Assembly: GCF_000832125.1 (NCBI RefSeq)
Contig: NZ_JPRK01000017.1
Span: 62,001-126,000, forward strand
DNA from: Flavobacterium hibernum
GTDB taxonomy: Bacteria; Bacteroidota; Bacteroidia; Flavobacteriales; Flavobacteriaceae
Length of the DNA: 64,000 nt
Reading direction: 5' to 3'
The position numbers and the translations under genes are program-made. This document shows, piece after piece, positions 34,032-42,542 of the stretch. The notes below the pieces were generated by a model. It searched no databases and was not told the DNA's origin. It worked only from the letters and a program-made list of their open reading frames with translations. Positions within the stretch are counted from its first letter, which is position 1. Each line of letters starts with the position of its first letter.

Positions 34032-34634
34032 ATGTTTCACTTATTAGATCTTATTGGTACAATGGCTTTTGCTATGTCTGGCGCATTAACGGCAATGCAT
34101 AAAAAACTCGATCCGTTTGGCGTTTTTATCATAGCTTTTGTTACAGCCGTTGGAGGCGGAACACTTCGTGATGTTTTAATAGGAAGAACTCCAGTAGTTT
34201 GGATGCAGGATTTGCAATACGTTTATGTAATTATTTTAGGTTTTGGATTTGCGATACTTTTTAGAAAAAAGTTTGACAAACTGCGAACCTCATTGTTTTT
34301 GTTTGATACAATTGGTCTTGGTGTTTTTACCTTAATAGGTCTTGAAAAAGGAATCATGATTGGTTTGCATCCAGTAATTTGTATCGCATTAGGAACCATG
34401 ACTGCTTGTTTTGGAGGCGTTACACGTGATATTTTGTGCAACGAAATTCCAACCATATTCAGGAGAGAGATTTATGCTACGATTTGTATTTTTGGCGGAG
34501 TAGTGTTTTTTGCACTTAAAAAATTGAATTTAGAAGATGATATTCTATATTTGGTAACATCTGTTGCTATAATTACGGTTCGATTGTTAGCCGTAAAATT
34601 TAAGTGGCATTTGCCGGCATTCGAACATAAGTAA
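34032..34634 (+). CDS. TRIC-type cation channel / YadS (UPF0126) family protein
   Basis: Membrane protein of 200 residues with about seven helices arranged as two three-helix repeats. The repeat signature 'AMSGALTAMHKKLDPFGVFI' plus 'AVGGGTLRDVLIGRTPVVWM' recurs as 'LEKGIMIGLHPVICIALGTM' plus 'TACFGGVTRDILCNEIPTIF'. The glycine-rich 'GGGTLRD' and 'FGGVTRD' are the family's conserved pore motifs. Prokaryotic TRIC proteins are trimeric K+/cation channels; an alternative annotation is glycine transporter-like YadS. It stands alone before the polysaccharide locus. Confidence 0.9.
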   Translation: MFHLLDLIGTMAFAMSGALTAMHKKLDPFGVFIIAFVTAVGGGTLRDVLIGRTPVVWMQDLQYVYVIILGFGFAILFRKKFDKLRTSLFLFDTIGLGVFTLIGLEKGIMIGLHPVICIALGTMTACFGGVTRDILCNEIPTIFRREIYATICIFGGVVFFALKKLNLEDDILYLVTSVAIITVRLLAVKFKWHLPAFEHK

Positions 34635-34676
34635 AAAAACAAGCTGCAAAATTTGTAGCCGAAAAAACAAAAAAAC

Positions 34677-35627
34677 TTGACGAACTACACCATAAAGAAA
34701 TACCATAAAAACGATTATGAAATCTGGAATGCGTTTATTGGTCAAGCCAAGAATGCCACATTTTTATTTCACCGTGATTTTATAGAATATCACCAAGATC
34801 GTTTTGAGGATTTTTCGCTTTTGATTTTTGAAGATGAAAAACTCAAAGCTGTTTTACCCGCCAATATAAAAGGAAAATCGGTTTATTCGCATCAAGGGCT
34901 TACATACGGAGGTTTGGTCTTTAATGCTAAACTAAAAGGCGAAAAAGTAGAAGTTGTTTTAGATCAGGTTTTATTATTTCTAAAAGAAAATTCAATCGTA
35001 AACTTTTATTATAAACCAATTCCCGATTTTTATCTACAGAGAGGTAATCAGGATTTAGACTTTTTTTTGTTTAAAAGAGGAGCTATTTTAGAACGAAAAG
35101 AAATGAATTTGGCGATTAATTTAGAGTTGCCTTTACAGATTTCTAAAAGTAAATTAAAGCATTTTAGAAGAATCGAAAACCTTGATTTAGATATCGTAGA
35201 AGAACATGATTTTCAGCCTTTTTGGGAAAAAGTTTTAGGACCAAGATTACTAGAGAAATTCAATGTAAAACCCGTTCATACCAAAGAAGAAATTGCTCTT
35301 TTAAAGCAAAATTTCCCTGATAACATCAAACAATATTCCGTATATCAGGATGATGAAATTATTGCCGGAATAACTATTTTTGAGACAAAAGATGTCGTAA
35401 AATCGCAATATGGAGCTACATCTCAAAAAGGCGAACAAGTACGAGCATTAGATTTTTTATTCATTAACTTGATTCATAAATACAAGCGAAAAGGCAAACG
35501 TTTTTTTGATATGGGAATCGTAAACGAAGAAAATGAAAGTGGTTATCATTCTGGTCTTTTAAACCAAAAAGAAGAATTAGGCTGTTCTGTGTATAATCAG
35601 GATTTTTATAAAATGGAGATAAAATAA
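34677..35627 (+). CDS. FemAB/GNAT-fold acyltransferase of polysaccharide locus
   Basis: Cytosolic protein of 316 residues with a double-GNAT look: 'AKNATFLFHRDFIEYHQDRF' and 'LTYGGLVFNAKLK' in the first half, 'IKQYSVYQDDEIIAGITIFE' and 'KSQYGATSQKGEQVRALDFL' with 'FFDMGIVNEENESGYHSGLL' in the second. These match FemAB-like acyl/peptidyl transferases often found in surface-sugar loci, where they acylate amino sugars. The start is a TTG at 34677; no in-frame ATG exists near and 'TNYTIKKYHKNDYEIWNAF' fits the family N-terminus. It precedes the sugar aminotransferase gene. Confidence 0.78.
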   Translation: MTNYTIKKYHKNDYEIWNAFIGQAKNATFLFHRDFIEYHQDRFEDFSLLIFEDEKLKAVLPANIKGKSVYSHQGLTYGGLVFNAKLKGEKVEVVLDQVLLFLKENSIVNFYYKPIPDFYLQRGNQDLDFFLFKRGAILERKEMNLAINLELPLQISKSKLKHFRRIENLDLDIVEEHDFQPFWEKVLGPRLLEKFNVKPVHTKEEIALLKQNFPDNIKQYSVYQDDEIIAGITIFETKDVVKSQYGATSQKGEQVRALDFLFINLIHKYKRKGKRFFDMGIVNEENESGYHSGLLNQKEELGCSVYNQDFYKMEIK

Positions 35628-35950
35628 AAGCCATAGATTTCAAGAAATTTGTTGAGGACTTTGACACCCGAGCGATAGCGAACGGACGAAGTAAATAATA
35701 GCTAACTTGAATGATCGATAAAGAGACGCGGATGATACAGATTTACAAAAGTAAAGCCGCGGATTAAAAACTGATTTAAAAATAATCAAAAATAAAATCC
35801 GTTTAATCCGTGTTTTCGCTTTAGCGAATCCGCATAATCCGCGTTTCTTTGAAAAAGTGTTAGATAGAATTGAAAGATTAAATGGATTAAAATATAATCT
35901 GCCAGATCTGCGAGAAAAAGATTTAATGTATATATTGAAATTAAAAAAAG
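35628..35950. repeat. Gene-free region with degenerate inverted repeats
   Basis: About 320 bp without a gene. It has nested imperfect inverted repeats: ACGCGGATGATACAGATT near 35726 pairs with AATCCGCATAATCCGCGT near 35827, and CGCGGATTAAAAAC pairs with AAATCCGTTTAATCCG. The words CACCCGAGCGATAGCGAACG at 35668 and CGCTTTAGCGAATCCGC at 35818 look like fragments of the genome's dispersed palindromes. The aminotransferase start follows at 35951. Confidence 0.6.
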
Positions 35951-37069
35951 ATGATACCATTTCTGGATCTTAAAAAAATAAACGAACCTTATGAAACTGC
36001 ATTTCAGGATAAACTGAAATTAGTTTTAGATAACGGTTGGTATATTTTGGGCAAAGAACTGGAAACATTTGAAATGGCTTTCGCCGAATTTTGCCAAACC
36101 AAATATTGTATTGGAGTAGGAAATGGGTTTGATGCTTTGGTACTCATTTTTAAAGGTTATATTCAGTTAGGAAAACTAGAAAAAGGCGACGAAGTTATTG
36201 TACCTGCAAACACCTATATCGCAAGTATTCTGGCTATTTTGGCCGCAGATTTAGTTCCCGTTTTAGTGGAGCCAAAATTAGAAACCTACAATATCAATCC
36301 AGATTTAATTCAAGAGAAAATCAGTCCAAAAACCAAAGCTATTTTAGTTGTTCACCTATACGGACAATTGGCTGAAATGCCCGAAATAAATAAAATCGCT
36401 TTTCAAAATAATCTAATTATTGTTGAAGATGCAGCCCAATCGCATGGCGCAAACAATAATCTAAAATCTACCAATGTCACTCTGAGCGAAGGCGAAGAGC
36501 ATTTAAGTGCTTCTGCATATAGTTTTTATCCCGGCAAAAATTTAGGATGTCTGGGCGATGGCGGAGCAATTACGACAAACGATTCGGGATTGGCAAAAGT
36601 GCTTTATTCGCTTCGAAATTATGGTTCCGAAAAAAAATATTATAATGATTATGTAGGCGTAAATTCTAGATTAGATGAACTACAAGCTTCATTTTTAAAT
36701 TTAAAATTACCAAACCTAAACGCTGATAACGAAAAACGTCGTGCAATTGCAAAACGATATATAACCGAAATTAAAAACGATAAAATAATACTTCCGTTTT
36801 GGGATTTGTCAAGCAATCATGTTTTTCATTTATTTGTTATAAGAACCACAAATAGAGATGCATTGCAGGAATATTTAACTCAAAATAATATTCAAACCGT
36901 GATTCATTATCCAATTCCGCCACACAAACAAAAAGCTTTGTTAGAGTGGGAGAATTTATCGTTTCCAATTACTGAAAAGATTCATAATGAAGTTTTGAGT
37001 TTACCAATAAGTCCTGTTTTAACAGCAGAAGAAGTGAGTTATATTATTGAAATTTTAAATAAATTTTAG
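35951..37069 (+). CDS. DegT/DnrJ/EryC1-family sugar aminotransferase (QdtB/FdtB-like)
   Basis: PLP-dependent aminotransferase of 372 residues that puts an amino group on C3 of a dTDP-3-keto-6-deoxyhexose, if the QdtA/FdtA partner (40338-40745) is read correctly. Motifs: 'IPFLDLKKINEPY', 'YCIGVGNGFDALVLIFKGY', 'VIVPANTYIASILAILAADL', 'VVHLYGQLAEM', 'IVEDAAQSHGA' and the PLP-lysine block 'YSFYPGKNLGCLGDGGAI'. Between 'SHGA' and 'YSFYPG' is a stretch longer and odder than usual ('NNNLKSTNVTLSEGEEHLSA') whose DNA resembles the genome's palindrome family. The stop is followed after 1 nt by the TTG of the flippase gene. Confidence 0.9.
   Translation: MIPFLDLKKINEPYETAFQDKLKLVLDNGWYILGKELETFEMAFAEFCQTKYCIGVGNGFDALVLIFKGYIQLGKLEKGDEVIVPANTYIASILAILAADLVPVLVEPKLETYNINPDLIQEKISPKTKAILVVHLYGQLAEMPEINKIAFQNNLIIVEDAAQSHGANNNLKSTNVTLSEGEEHLSASAYSFYPGKNLGCLGDGGAITTNDSGLAKVLYSLRNYGSEKKYYNDYVGVNSRLDELQASFLNLKLPNLNADNEKRRAIAKRYITEIKNDKIILPFWDLSSNHVFHLFVIRTTNRDALQEYLTQNNIQTVIHYPIPPHKQKALLEWENLSFPITEKIHNEVLSLPISPVLTAEEVSYIIEILNKF
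36474..36510 (+). repeat. Palindrome-family-like segment embedded in the aminotransferase gene
   Basis: ATGTCACTCTGAGCGAAGGC followed by GAAGAGCATTTAAG matches the pattern GTCA.T..GA..GAAG.GA seen in the palindromes at 11661 and 50700. It encodes the additional residues 'NVTLSEGEEHLS' in frame. Resemblance judged by eye, one arm only. Confidence 0.4.
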
Positions 37070-37070
37070 T

Positions 37071-38345
37071 TTGAACTCCTTTAAAAAAATTACCCAAACT
37101 ACGCTGTTCAAAATTACATCGTTAAACAGTTTTAGTGTTGGGCTTAAAATTGGAATTGGATTAATAACCTCCAAAATTTTAGCCGTTTTTGTTGGACCTG
37201 GCGGTATGGCTTTGGTTGGTAATTTGCGTAATTTCCTAACTTCGTTAGAAAGTATTTCGACACTAGGTTTTCAAAACGGAATAGTAAAATATGTAGCAGA
37301 AAATCAAAAGAATAAAAGTGAATTTCAAAAAATACTGGCTACCGTTTTTATTAGTTTGCTAACCGTAGCAATTATTCTAAGTTTTGTTTTATACTTTTTT
37401 GCGACTTTCTGGAACGACAAAATATTCAATAACCATTTCGATTTTTCAATAGTATTTAGGGTCTTAGCTTTGGCTTTGCCGTGGTATGCCGTTTCCGTTT
37501 TTTTGTTGGCAGTTTTAAATGGTTTGAGCCAGTTTAAAAAAGTAATCTGGATTAATATCATTGGAAATTTAATAGGGTTATTAGCGTCAGTTTTCATGAT
37601 TTTACAATTTAAAACACTTGGCGCTTTATTGGCAATTGTAATAACTCCCGCATTGTTGTTTTTTGTAACATTTTATTTCCTCAATAAAGAAATCAACTTT
37701 TTAGGATCTATACGATTACATTTGTTCGATTTTAAAATCATAAAGAATCTTTCGTCATATTCCTTAATGGCGTTGATTTCGTCTGTTTTTGGACCAATTG
37801 TCTTTTTGGCAATACGAAACAATGTAATTCAGGAATTAGGTATAGATCAAGCTGGTTTTTGGGAAACCATAACTCGGATCTCCTCTTATTATTTAATGTT
37901 TGTAAGTACGATTTTAACGGTTTATTTTTTGCCAAAACTCTCGGTAGCTCAAAATAATCAAGAAACCAAAACTATATTTTGGAGGTTTTATAAATCAATT
38001 TTACCCGTTTTTATTTTGGGAGTAATTGTAATTTATTTTGCTCGGTTTTTTATAATACAATTATTGTTTACAAAAGAGTTTTTACCTGTTACTTCGCTTT
38101 TTATTTGGCAGTTAACAGGAGATGTTTTTAAAGTCGCTTCGCTAATTTTAGGATATAATTTTTTTGCCAAAAAACTGACCAAAGCTTTTATCTTTTTCGA
38201 GATATTCTCCCTTTCGCTTTTGTATGTATCGAGTATTGTTTTTATAAAATATTATGGAATACAAGGAGTTGTAATGGCTCAGGCATTTGATAATTTAGTC
38301 TATTTTAGTGCTTTGTGCCTGTATTTTAGAAAAAGTTTATTTTAA
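37071..38345 (+). CDS. O-antigen/polysaccharide flippase (Wzx-like)
   Basis: Polytopic membrane protein of 424 residues with about twelve helices, of the polysaccharide translocase (MATE-like) superfamily. The N-terminal 'SFSVGLKIGIGLITSKILAV' leads into 'GPGGMALVGNLRNFL', a typical Wzx block. It should flip undecaprenyl-linked oligosaccharide across the inner membrane. The start is a TTG at 37071, one nt after the aminotransferase stop; no ATG lies nearby. Its 3' end overlaps the convergent glycosyltransferase by 4 bp. Confidence 0.85.
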   Translation: MNSFKKITQTTLFKITSLNSFSVGLKIGIGLITSKILAVFVGPGGMALVGNLRNFLTSLESISTLGFQNGIVKYVAENQKNKSEFQKILATVFISLLTVAIILSFVLYFFATFWNDKIFNNHFDFSIVFRVLALALPWYAVSVFLLAVLNGLSQFKKVIWINIIGNLIGLLASVFMILQFKTLGALLAIVITPALLFFVTFYFLNKEINFLGSIRLHLFDFKIIKNLSSYSLMALISSVFGPIVFLAIRNNVIQELGIDQAGFWETITRISSYYLMFVSTILTVYFLPKLSVAQNNQETKTIFWRFYKSILPVFILGVIVIYFARFFIIQLLFTKEFLPVTSLFIWQLTGDVFKVASLILGYNFFAKKLTKAFIFFEIFSLSLLYVSSIVFIKYYGIQGVVMAQAFDNLVYFSALCLYFRKSLF

Positions 38346-39472
38346 TTTGAATTCCAGAGATCAAGATATTTTTGAGCAATTTTTACATATTGATGTTCTC
38401 TTTCAATAAAAGCTCTTGTACGTTTGCCAATAGCAACTATTTCTTCGGGATTTTCAATTAAAAACGACAGTTCGTTCACCAAATAATCTACATCTGCTAA
38501 GGCATTTATGGCTACGCGCTCGTGTAAATTGTAATGATTCATAAATTCAGTTTCCGCACCAGTAAAAACTACTTTTCCTTTTGCCATAGCTTCAAGCGCA
38601 TTATAGCCCTGATCGTATCCGTAAACCTGATCGAGTAAAATGTGCGCTCTACTGTACAGCATAATATATTTTGAATACGGAATGTTTTCTGCCGAAATAA
38701 TCTCGACTTTATCAGCGTATTTTTCTTTAATAATGGCTAAAGCTTTTTCAAAAAAGACAGTTCCTTTTTTGATGTAACTGCTTTTATTAATCCCCATAAA
38801 AATCACAATTCTTTTACTGATGTCTAAATTCTCAAAAGCAATTTTGTCTGTATTTATTGGATTTGGAATTAGTGTTTTTTCCGGGATCGGAATTTTATAA
38901 TCTAAGTCAGAAACGATAGTTGCTGAAACCCTTTCTTTTACAAAATCGTATAAATCGCGATAATTTTTCTGAGTGTATTTTAGCGAAAAACGAAATTCAG
39001 ATTTTAAATTATTATCCTTTAAATAGGGAGTTAGAATCGAATATTTTAATTTATCCGTTAACAGAAAATCGATTATTGGAGTGTCTTCTCCACAAACCAG
39101 CAAAAAGCTTTTTTTATTCTGGTTAAAGAGTCGTTTTAATAGAAATTTCGAGAAAAACGGATACGTTTCAATGGCATTCGAATTGATTAATTGTACAACA
39201 TCGTAATTTTTTAGTTTGGGCAAAAAGTACCAAAACCGAATTCCTTTTTCGGCCAGTTGCAAATCAAGTTTAAAAACTCGGAATAAAGCTTTGTTTAAAA
39301 ATACCAAAAGCTTGTTTTTGAGAAAGTACTTTGGAAAAATAGAGTAGTCTACCGGAAATTGCTTAAAATTATCTCCCGTTCCTATAATAGTAACATCGTG
39401 ATGCAAGGCTTCTAATCCTTCTTTTAAAGAATTGTGCAATCTACTATATTCTCCTACCAAGAGTATTCTCAT
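38342..39472 (-). CDS. GT-B glycosyltransferase (group 1 type)
   Basis: Cytosolic or membrane-associated glycosyltransferase of 376 residues. The N-terminal Rossmann half opens with 'RILLVGEYSRLHNSLKEGLE' and 'HHDVTIIGTGDNF'; the C-terminal half carries the nucleotide-sugar signature 'YGYDQGYNALEAMAKGKVV' followed by 'FTGAETEFM'. This Glu-containing EX7E-like pattern is that of GT4-type enzymes. It is on the opposite strand to the flippase (4-bp overlap). Sugar donor unknown. Confidence 0.8.
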   Translation of the reverse strand: MRILLVGEYSRLHNSLKEGLEALHHDVTIIGTGDNFKQFPVDYSIFPKYFLKNKLLVFLNKALFRVFKLDLQLAEKGIRFWYFLPKLKNYDVVQLINSNAIETYPFFSKFLLKRLFNQNKKSFLLVCGEDTPIIDFLLTDKLKYSILTPYLKDNNLKSEFRFSLKYTQKNYRDLYDFVKERVSATIVSDLDYKIPIPEKTLIPNPINTDKIAFENLDISKRIVIFMGINKSSYIKKGTVFFEKALAIIKEKYADKVEIISAENIPYSKYIMLYSRAHILLDQVYGYDQGYNALEAMAKGKVVFTGAETEFMNHYNLHERVAINALADVDYLVNELSFLIENPEEIVAIGKRTRAFIEREHQYVKIAQKYLDLWNSN

Positions 39473-39507
39473 TTGTGCTAGAAATATTTATATTTACGTA
39501 AATATAT

Positions 39508-40341
39508 ATGAAAATGTTAAATGTTTTTTCTGAAAACGACTTCGAAATTTTAATTGCTACCAAAGATAGAAGCAATTTAGATTTTTTGTTGCCCATGTTT
39601 CCGTTTGAGCATTTTTCGACTTTTAATATTTTGATTGTAAATCAATCTAAAATTGAAGTTTTATCATCTGATTTTGATAATGTTAAAGTTATAAATACGA
39701 CCGAAAAAGGTTTGTCAAAAAGCAGGAATAAAGCAATTGCAAATGCCTCAAAAAAAATCTGCCTGATTACAGATGATGATGTTGTTTTTGCAAAAAAATT
39801 CAAACAAGATATTCTTTTAGCTTTCGAAAAAAATAAAAAAGCAGATGTAATTACATTCAATCATCAAAGAATAGGAGATTCTAAGCCACAAAAAAGTTGT
39901 AATTCTTCTTTTAAACATGATGATAAAAGTATTTGGAATGTGAGTTCGATCGAAATTGCGTTTCAATTAAACGAAATCAAAAAAAATAATATCACTTTTG
40001 ATGAATATTTTGGACTTGGTGCTTTCTTTGAAACTGCCGAAGAATTTCTATTTTTAAAATTGGCATTAAATCTAGGTTTAGAAGTTTATTTTAGCCCCGA
40101 AATTATCGTTTCACATCCGCAGTTTTCGTCTGGCAAAGATGAAGGATCAGATGTTTTAATTTATGGCAGAGCAGCTTTATTTTATAAATTGCACGGTAAT
40201 TTGGTTTTTTTATGGCTTGCTAAATATGTGTTTTTTTTGTTTAGAAAAAAGTACATTCGGTTTTCTGAAATAAGAAAAAAATATAAAATAGGATTGGCGG
40301 GAATCGCAAAATTCAAAGGATTAACTAACAATAAGCTATGA
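39508..40341 (+). CDS. GT-A family 2 glycosyltransferase
   Basis: Glycosyltransferase of 277 residues. After 'FEILIATKDRSNLDFLLPMF' comes 'NTTEKGLSKSRNKAIANASK' and the metal-binding 'ICLITDDDVVF' (DDD in place of DXD). The C-terminal 'GAFFETAEEFLFLKLALNLG' and 'YFSPEIIVSHPQF' are acceptor-side motifs of GT2 enzymes. An internal ATG two codons in is an alternative start. Its stop overlaps the isomerase start by 4 nt (ATGA), so the two are coupled. Confidence 0.82.
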   Translation: MKMLNVFSENDFEILIATKDRSNLDFLLPMFPFEHFSTFNILIVNQSKIEVLSSDFDNVKVINTTEKGLSKSRNKAIANASKKICLITDDDVVFAKKFKQDILLAFEKNKKADVITFNHQRIGDSKPQKSCNSSFKHDDKSIWNVSSIEIAFQLNEIKKNNITFDEYFGLGAFFETAEEFLFLKLALNLGLEVYFSPEIIVSHPQFSSGKDEGSDVLIYGRAALFYKLHGNLVFLWLAKYVFFLFRKKYIRFSEIRKKYKIGLAGIAKFKGLTNNKL

Positions 40342-40745
40342 CCACAAATACAGACGTTCGATTAATTGAAGTTCCAAAAATTCAGGACAGGCGCGGTAAT
40401 CTTTCCGTTATCGAGGGAGCGACAATTCCGTTCATTTCAAAACGTGTATATTATTTGTACGACGTGCCAAGCGGAAGCAAACGCGGCGGACACGCACACA
40501 AGGAACAACAAGAATTTTTGATTGCTTTAAGTGGTAGTTTTGATGTGATTTTGAAAGATGGAAAATCATCGCAAACAGTTACGCTTAATAAACCAAATTT
40601 AGGTTTGTTAATTGTAGATGGAATTTGGCGCGAACTGCGTAATTTTTCTTCTGGTGCGGTTTGTTTGGTTCTGGCTTCGGACGAATTTGATGAAGAAGAT
40701 TATATTAGAGAATATAAAAATTTCAAATTATTTAAAAACAGATGA
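40338..40745 (+). CDS. dTDP-4-keto-6-deoxyhexose 3,4-ketoisomerase (QdtA/FdtA-like cupin)
   Basis: Small cupin enzyme of 135 residues. The motifs 'RRGNLSVIEG', 'YYLYDVPSGSKRGGHAHKEQ' (His pair), 'FLIALSGSFDVILKDGK' and 'GIWRELRNFSSGAVCLVLAS' are those of the WxcM/QdtA/FdtA family, which moves the keto group from C4 to C3 of dTDP-4-keto-6-deoxyglucose for synthesis of Qui3N or Fuc3N. The matching aminotransferase is at 35951-37069. rmlA/rmlB, needed to make the substrate, are not in the window. Coupled to the upstream glycosyltransferase by an ATGA overlap. Confidence 0.9.
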   Translation: MTTNTDVRLIEVPKIQDRRGNLSVIEGATIPFISKRVYYLYDVPSGSKRGGHAHKEQQEFLIALSGSFDVILKDGKSSQTVTLNKPNLGLLIVDGIWRELRNFSSGAVCLVLASDEFDEEDYIREYKNFKLFKNR

Positions 40746-41654
40746 ACCAAATCCTAAATTGGCCATTTTGAGTTTTAATTGAATTAAAAAGCGAAGTAAA
40801 TAGGGAGGAAGCAGTAAAAGAAATCTTTTTTTGAAGCTAATTTTTTTTAAATCAATTCCATTATAATAATAATCAAAAAGCGTTTTATTATAGGCTAATT
40901 TACTTTTAATGGCAAGCGAAAACCGATTTAAATCTAAGAAATATTTTAAATCAGAATTTGTTTTTTCAAGTTCGGTAAACTTCGAAAAATCCATTTTAGA
41001 TTCCAGTAAATCAGGTTTTTTAGAAAGACTATTTTCGTCATGAGTGTAACGAACCAAAACTTCCCAAATAAATAATATAGGATACACTAAACCAATTCTT
41101 ATCCATAAATCAGTGTCTTGTCCGCTTTTGATATTGGGGTCAAAAACACCAACTTTATCAAAGACTTTTTTATTAAAAATAGTAGCCGAGGTTAAAATTA
41201 CGGACTCTTTTTTACTGGCTTTGAAGTAATTTACAAATTCAAAATCAAATGTTTTATTGATAGAATATTGAGCCAGGAACGTTTTTTGTGAAGTCTCAAC
41301 CTCAATTGCTGTAGTAAAAACTTTCGCTTTTATAAAACGAGTACAATAGTCAAACATTACTTTTAAAAAATCTGGGTGCCAATAATCATCGGCATCTAGA
41401 AACGCAACAAAATTGGCATTTGCTAATGTAATTCCTAAGTTTCGTGTAATTGAAACTCCTTCATTATTTTTGCTGTAATAACGAATTCTTGAATCTTTAA
41501 ATTGCAATAATTTCTCTTCACTTTTATCTGTAGAGCCGTCATTTATTACAATAATTTCAAAGTCTTCAAAAGTTTGATTCAAGACACTTTGTATCGTGTT
41601 TTCGATAAAATTTTCTTTGTTGTATAACGGAATTATTACGGAGAAAAATGCCAT
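40728..41654 (-). CDS. GT-A family 2 glycosyltransferase
   Basis: Glycosyltransferase of 308 residues. 'FFSVIIPLYNKENFIENTIQ' and 'FEIIVINDGSTDKSEEKL' form the nucleotide-binding half; 'FVAFLDADDYWHPDFLKVM' has the DXD motif (DAD). A C-terminal hydrophobic/amphipathic stretch ('RFLLLLPPYLLRFLIQLKL') may sit at the membrane. It is convergent with the isomerase gene (18-bp overlap) and follows the next glycosyltransferase by 6 bp, so the two form one operon with ftsE upstream. Confidence 0.87.
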   Translation of the reverse strand: MAFFSVIIPLYNKENFIENTIQSVLNQTFEDFEIIVINDGSTDKSEEKLLQFKDSRIRYYSKNNEGVSITRNLGITLANANFVAFLDADDYWHPDFLKVMFDYCTRFIKAKVFTTAIEVETSQKTFLAQYSINKTFDFEFVNYFKASKKESVILTSATIFNKKVFDKVGVFDPNIKSGQDTDLWIRIGLVYPILFIWEVLVRYTHDENSLSKKPDLLESKMDFSKFTELEKTNSDLKYFLDLNRFSLAIKSKLAYNKTLFDYYYNGIDLKKISFKKRFLLLLPPYLLRFLIQLKLKMANLGFGSSVFK

Positions 41655-41660
41655 TTATTT

Positions 41661-42542
41661 TTATTTTAAAGTGCAATAATAGCCCAGTCGATAAAGGTCA
41701 AAAAGTAAAAGAGATGGTTTTTTGCTTAATAATTGTTTTAAAAACAATGGTTTTGAAATCTTGAATCCAAATGCAATTACGGATTGAAGGTAATATTTTT
41801 TTATGATTTGGTAGTAATGGGAAAGCTTTACATAATCTGACGAAATTAGATTAGAATCGACCAGATTTTTTAAACCAATAACTGCTTCTTCAGATTTTCT
41901 AAGAAAGGTTTCACTATTCTCTATTCCTAAATGAAAAACAGGGTTTTCGATATGAATAATCTCAATTTTAGCCTGTTTCAATTCAAATGAAAACAAAGTA
42001 TCTTCATGTCTTAAATTTGGAATTTTTTCGTTGAAGGTAACTTTTTTAAAAACACTTTTAGAGATTAAAAAATTCAGCGTTAAAAAAGAAATGTAAGAGT
42101 TTTTATTTCTGTCGGCAGTACTCAAAGCTTCTCTTTCGGTACCATAAAACCATCTTAAAAGCTTATCATTTTCAGGTTTTTTACTTTCGTATAAAATCCC
42201 GCCATAAACTACTTTTTCGTTCCGGCTCATTTGCGAAATATAAGTAGAAAGAAAATTTTGATTGACTGGAAATGTATCTGCGTCTAAAAAAAGCAAATTT
42301 TCGAAAGTTGCTTTTTTGGCTAATAAATTCCTGATGGCGCTTCGTCCAATATTATGTTCTAAAACCGAATAATTACAATTTTGGAGTTGATTAATCTTTT
42401 GGTTTTCTGATAAAAAATGTTGCGAACAATCATCCAAACAAATGATTTCAAAAATCACATTAGATTCCAATGCCTGATTGTACAATGTTTCAACAAGAGA
42501 AGATACATTGTAATTGTAAACCGGAATTAAAATAGAAAGCAT
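41661..42542 (-). CDS. GT-A family 2 glycosyltransferase
   Basis: Glycosyltransferase of 293 residues. 'LSILIPVYNYNVSSLVETLY', 'FEIICLDDCS' and 'HNIGRSAIRNLLAKKATFEN' precede the DXD block 'LLFLDADTFPVNQNF'. 'VVYGGILYESKKP' and 'FNEKIPNLRHEDTLFSFELK' are acceptor-side motifs with the catalytic acid (ED). The start overlaps the ftsE stop by one base (TAATG), and the end is 6 bp from the next glycosyltransferase. Confidence 0.85.
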   Translation of the reverse strand: MLSILIPVYNYNVSSLVETLYNQALESNVIFEIICLDDCSQHFLSENQKINQLQNCNYSVLEHNIGRSAIRNLLAKKATFENLLFLDADTFPVNQNFLSTYISQMSRNEKVVYGGILYESKKPENDKLLRWFYGTEREALSTADRNKNSYISFLTLNFLISKSVFKKVTFNEKIPNLRHEDTLFSFELKQAKIEIIHIENPVFHLGIENSETFLRKSEEAVIGLKNLVDSNLISSDYVKLSHYYQIIKKYYLQSVIAFGFKISKPLFLKQLLSKKPSLLLFDLYRLGYYCTLK

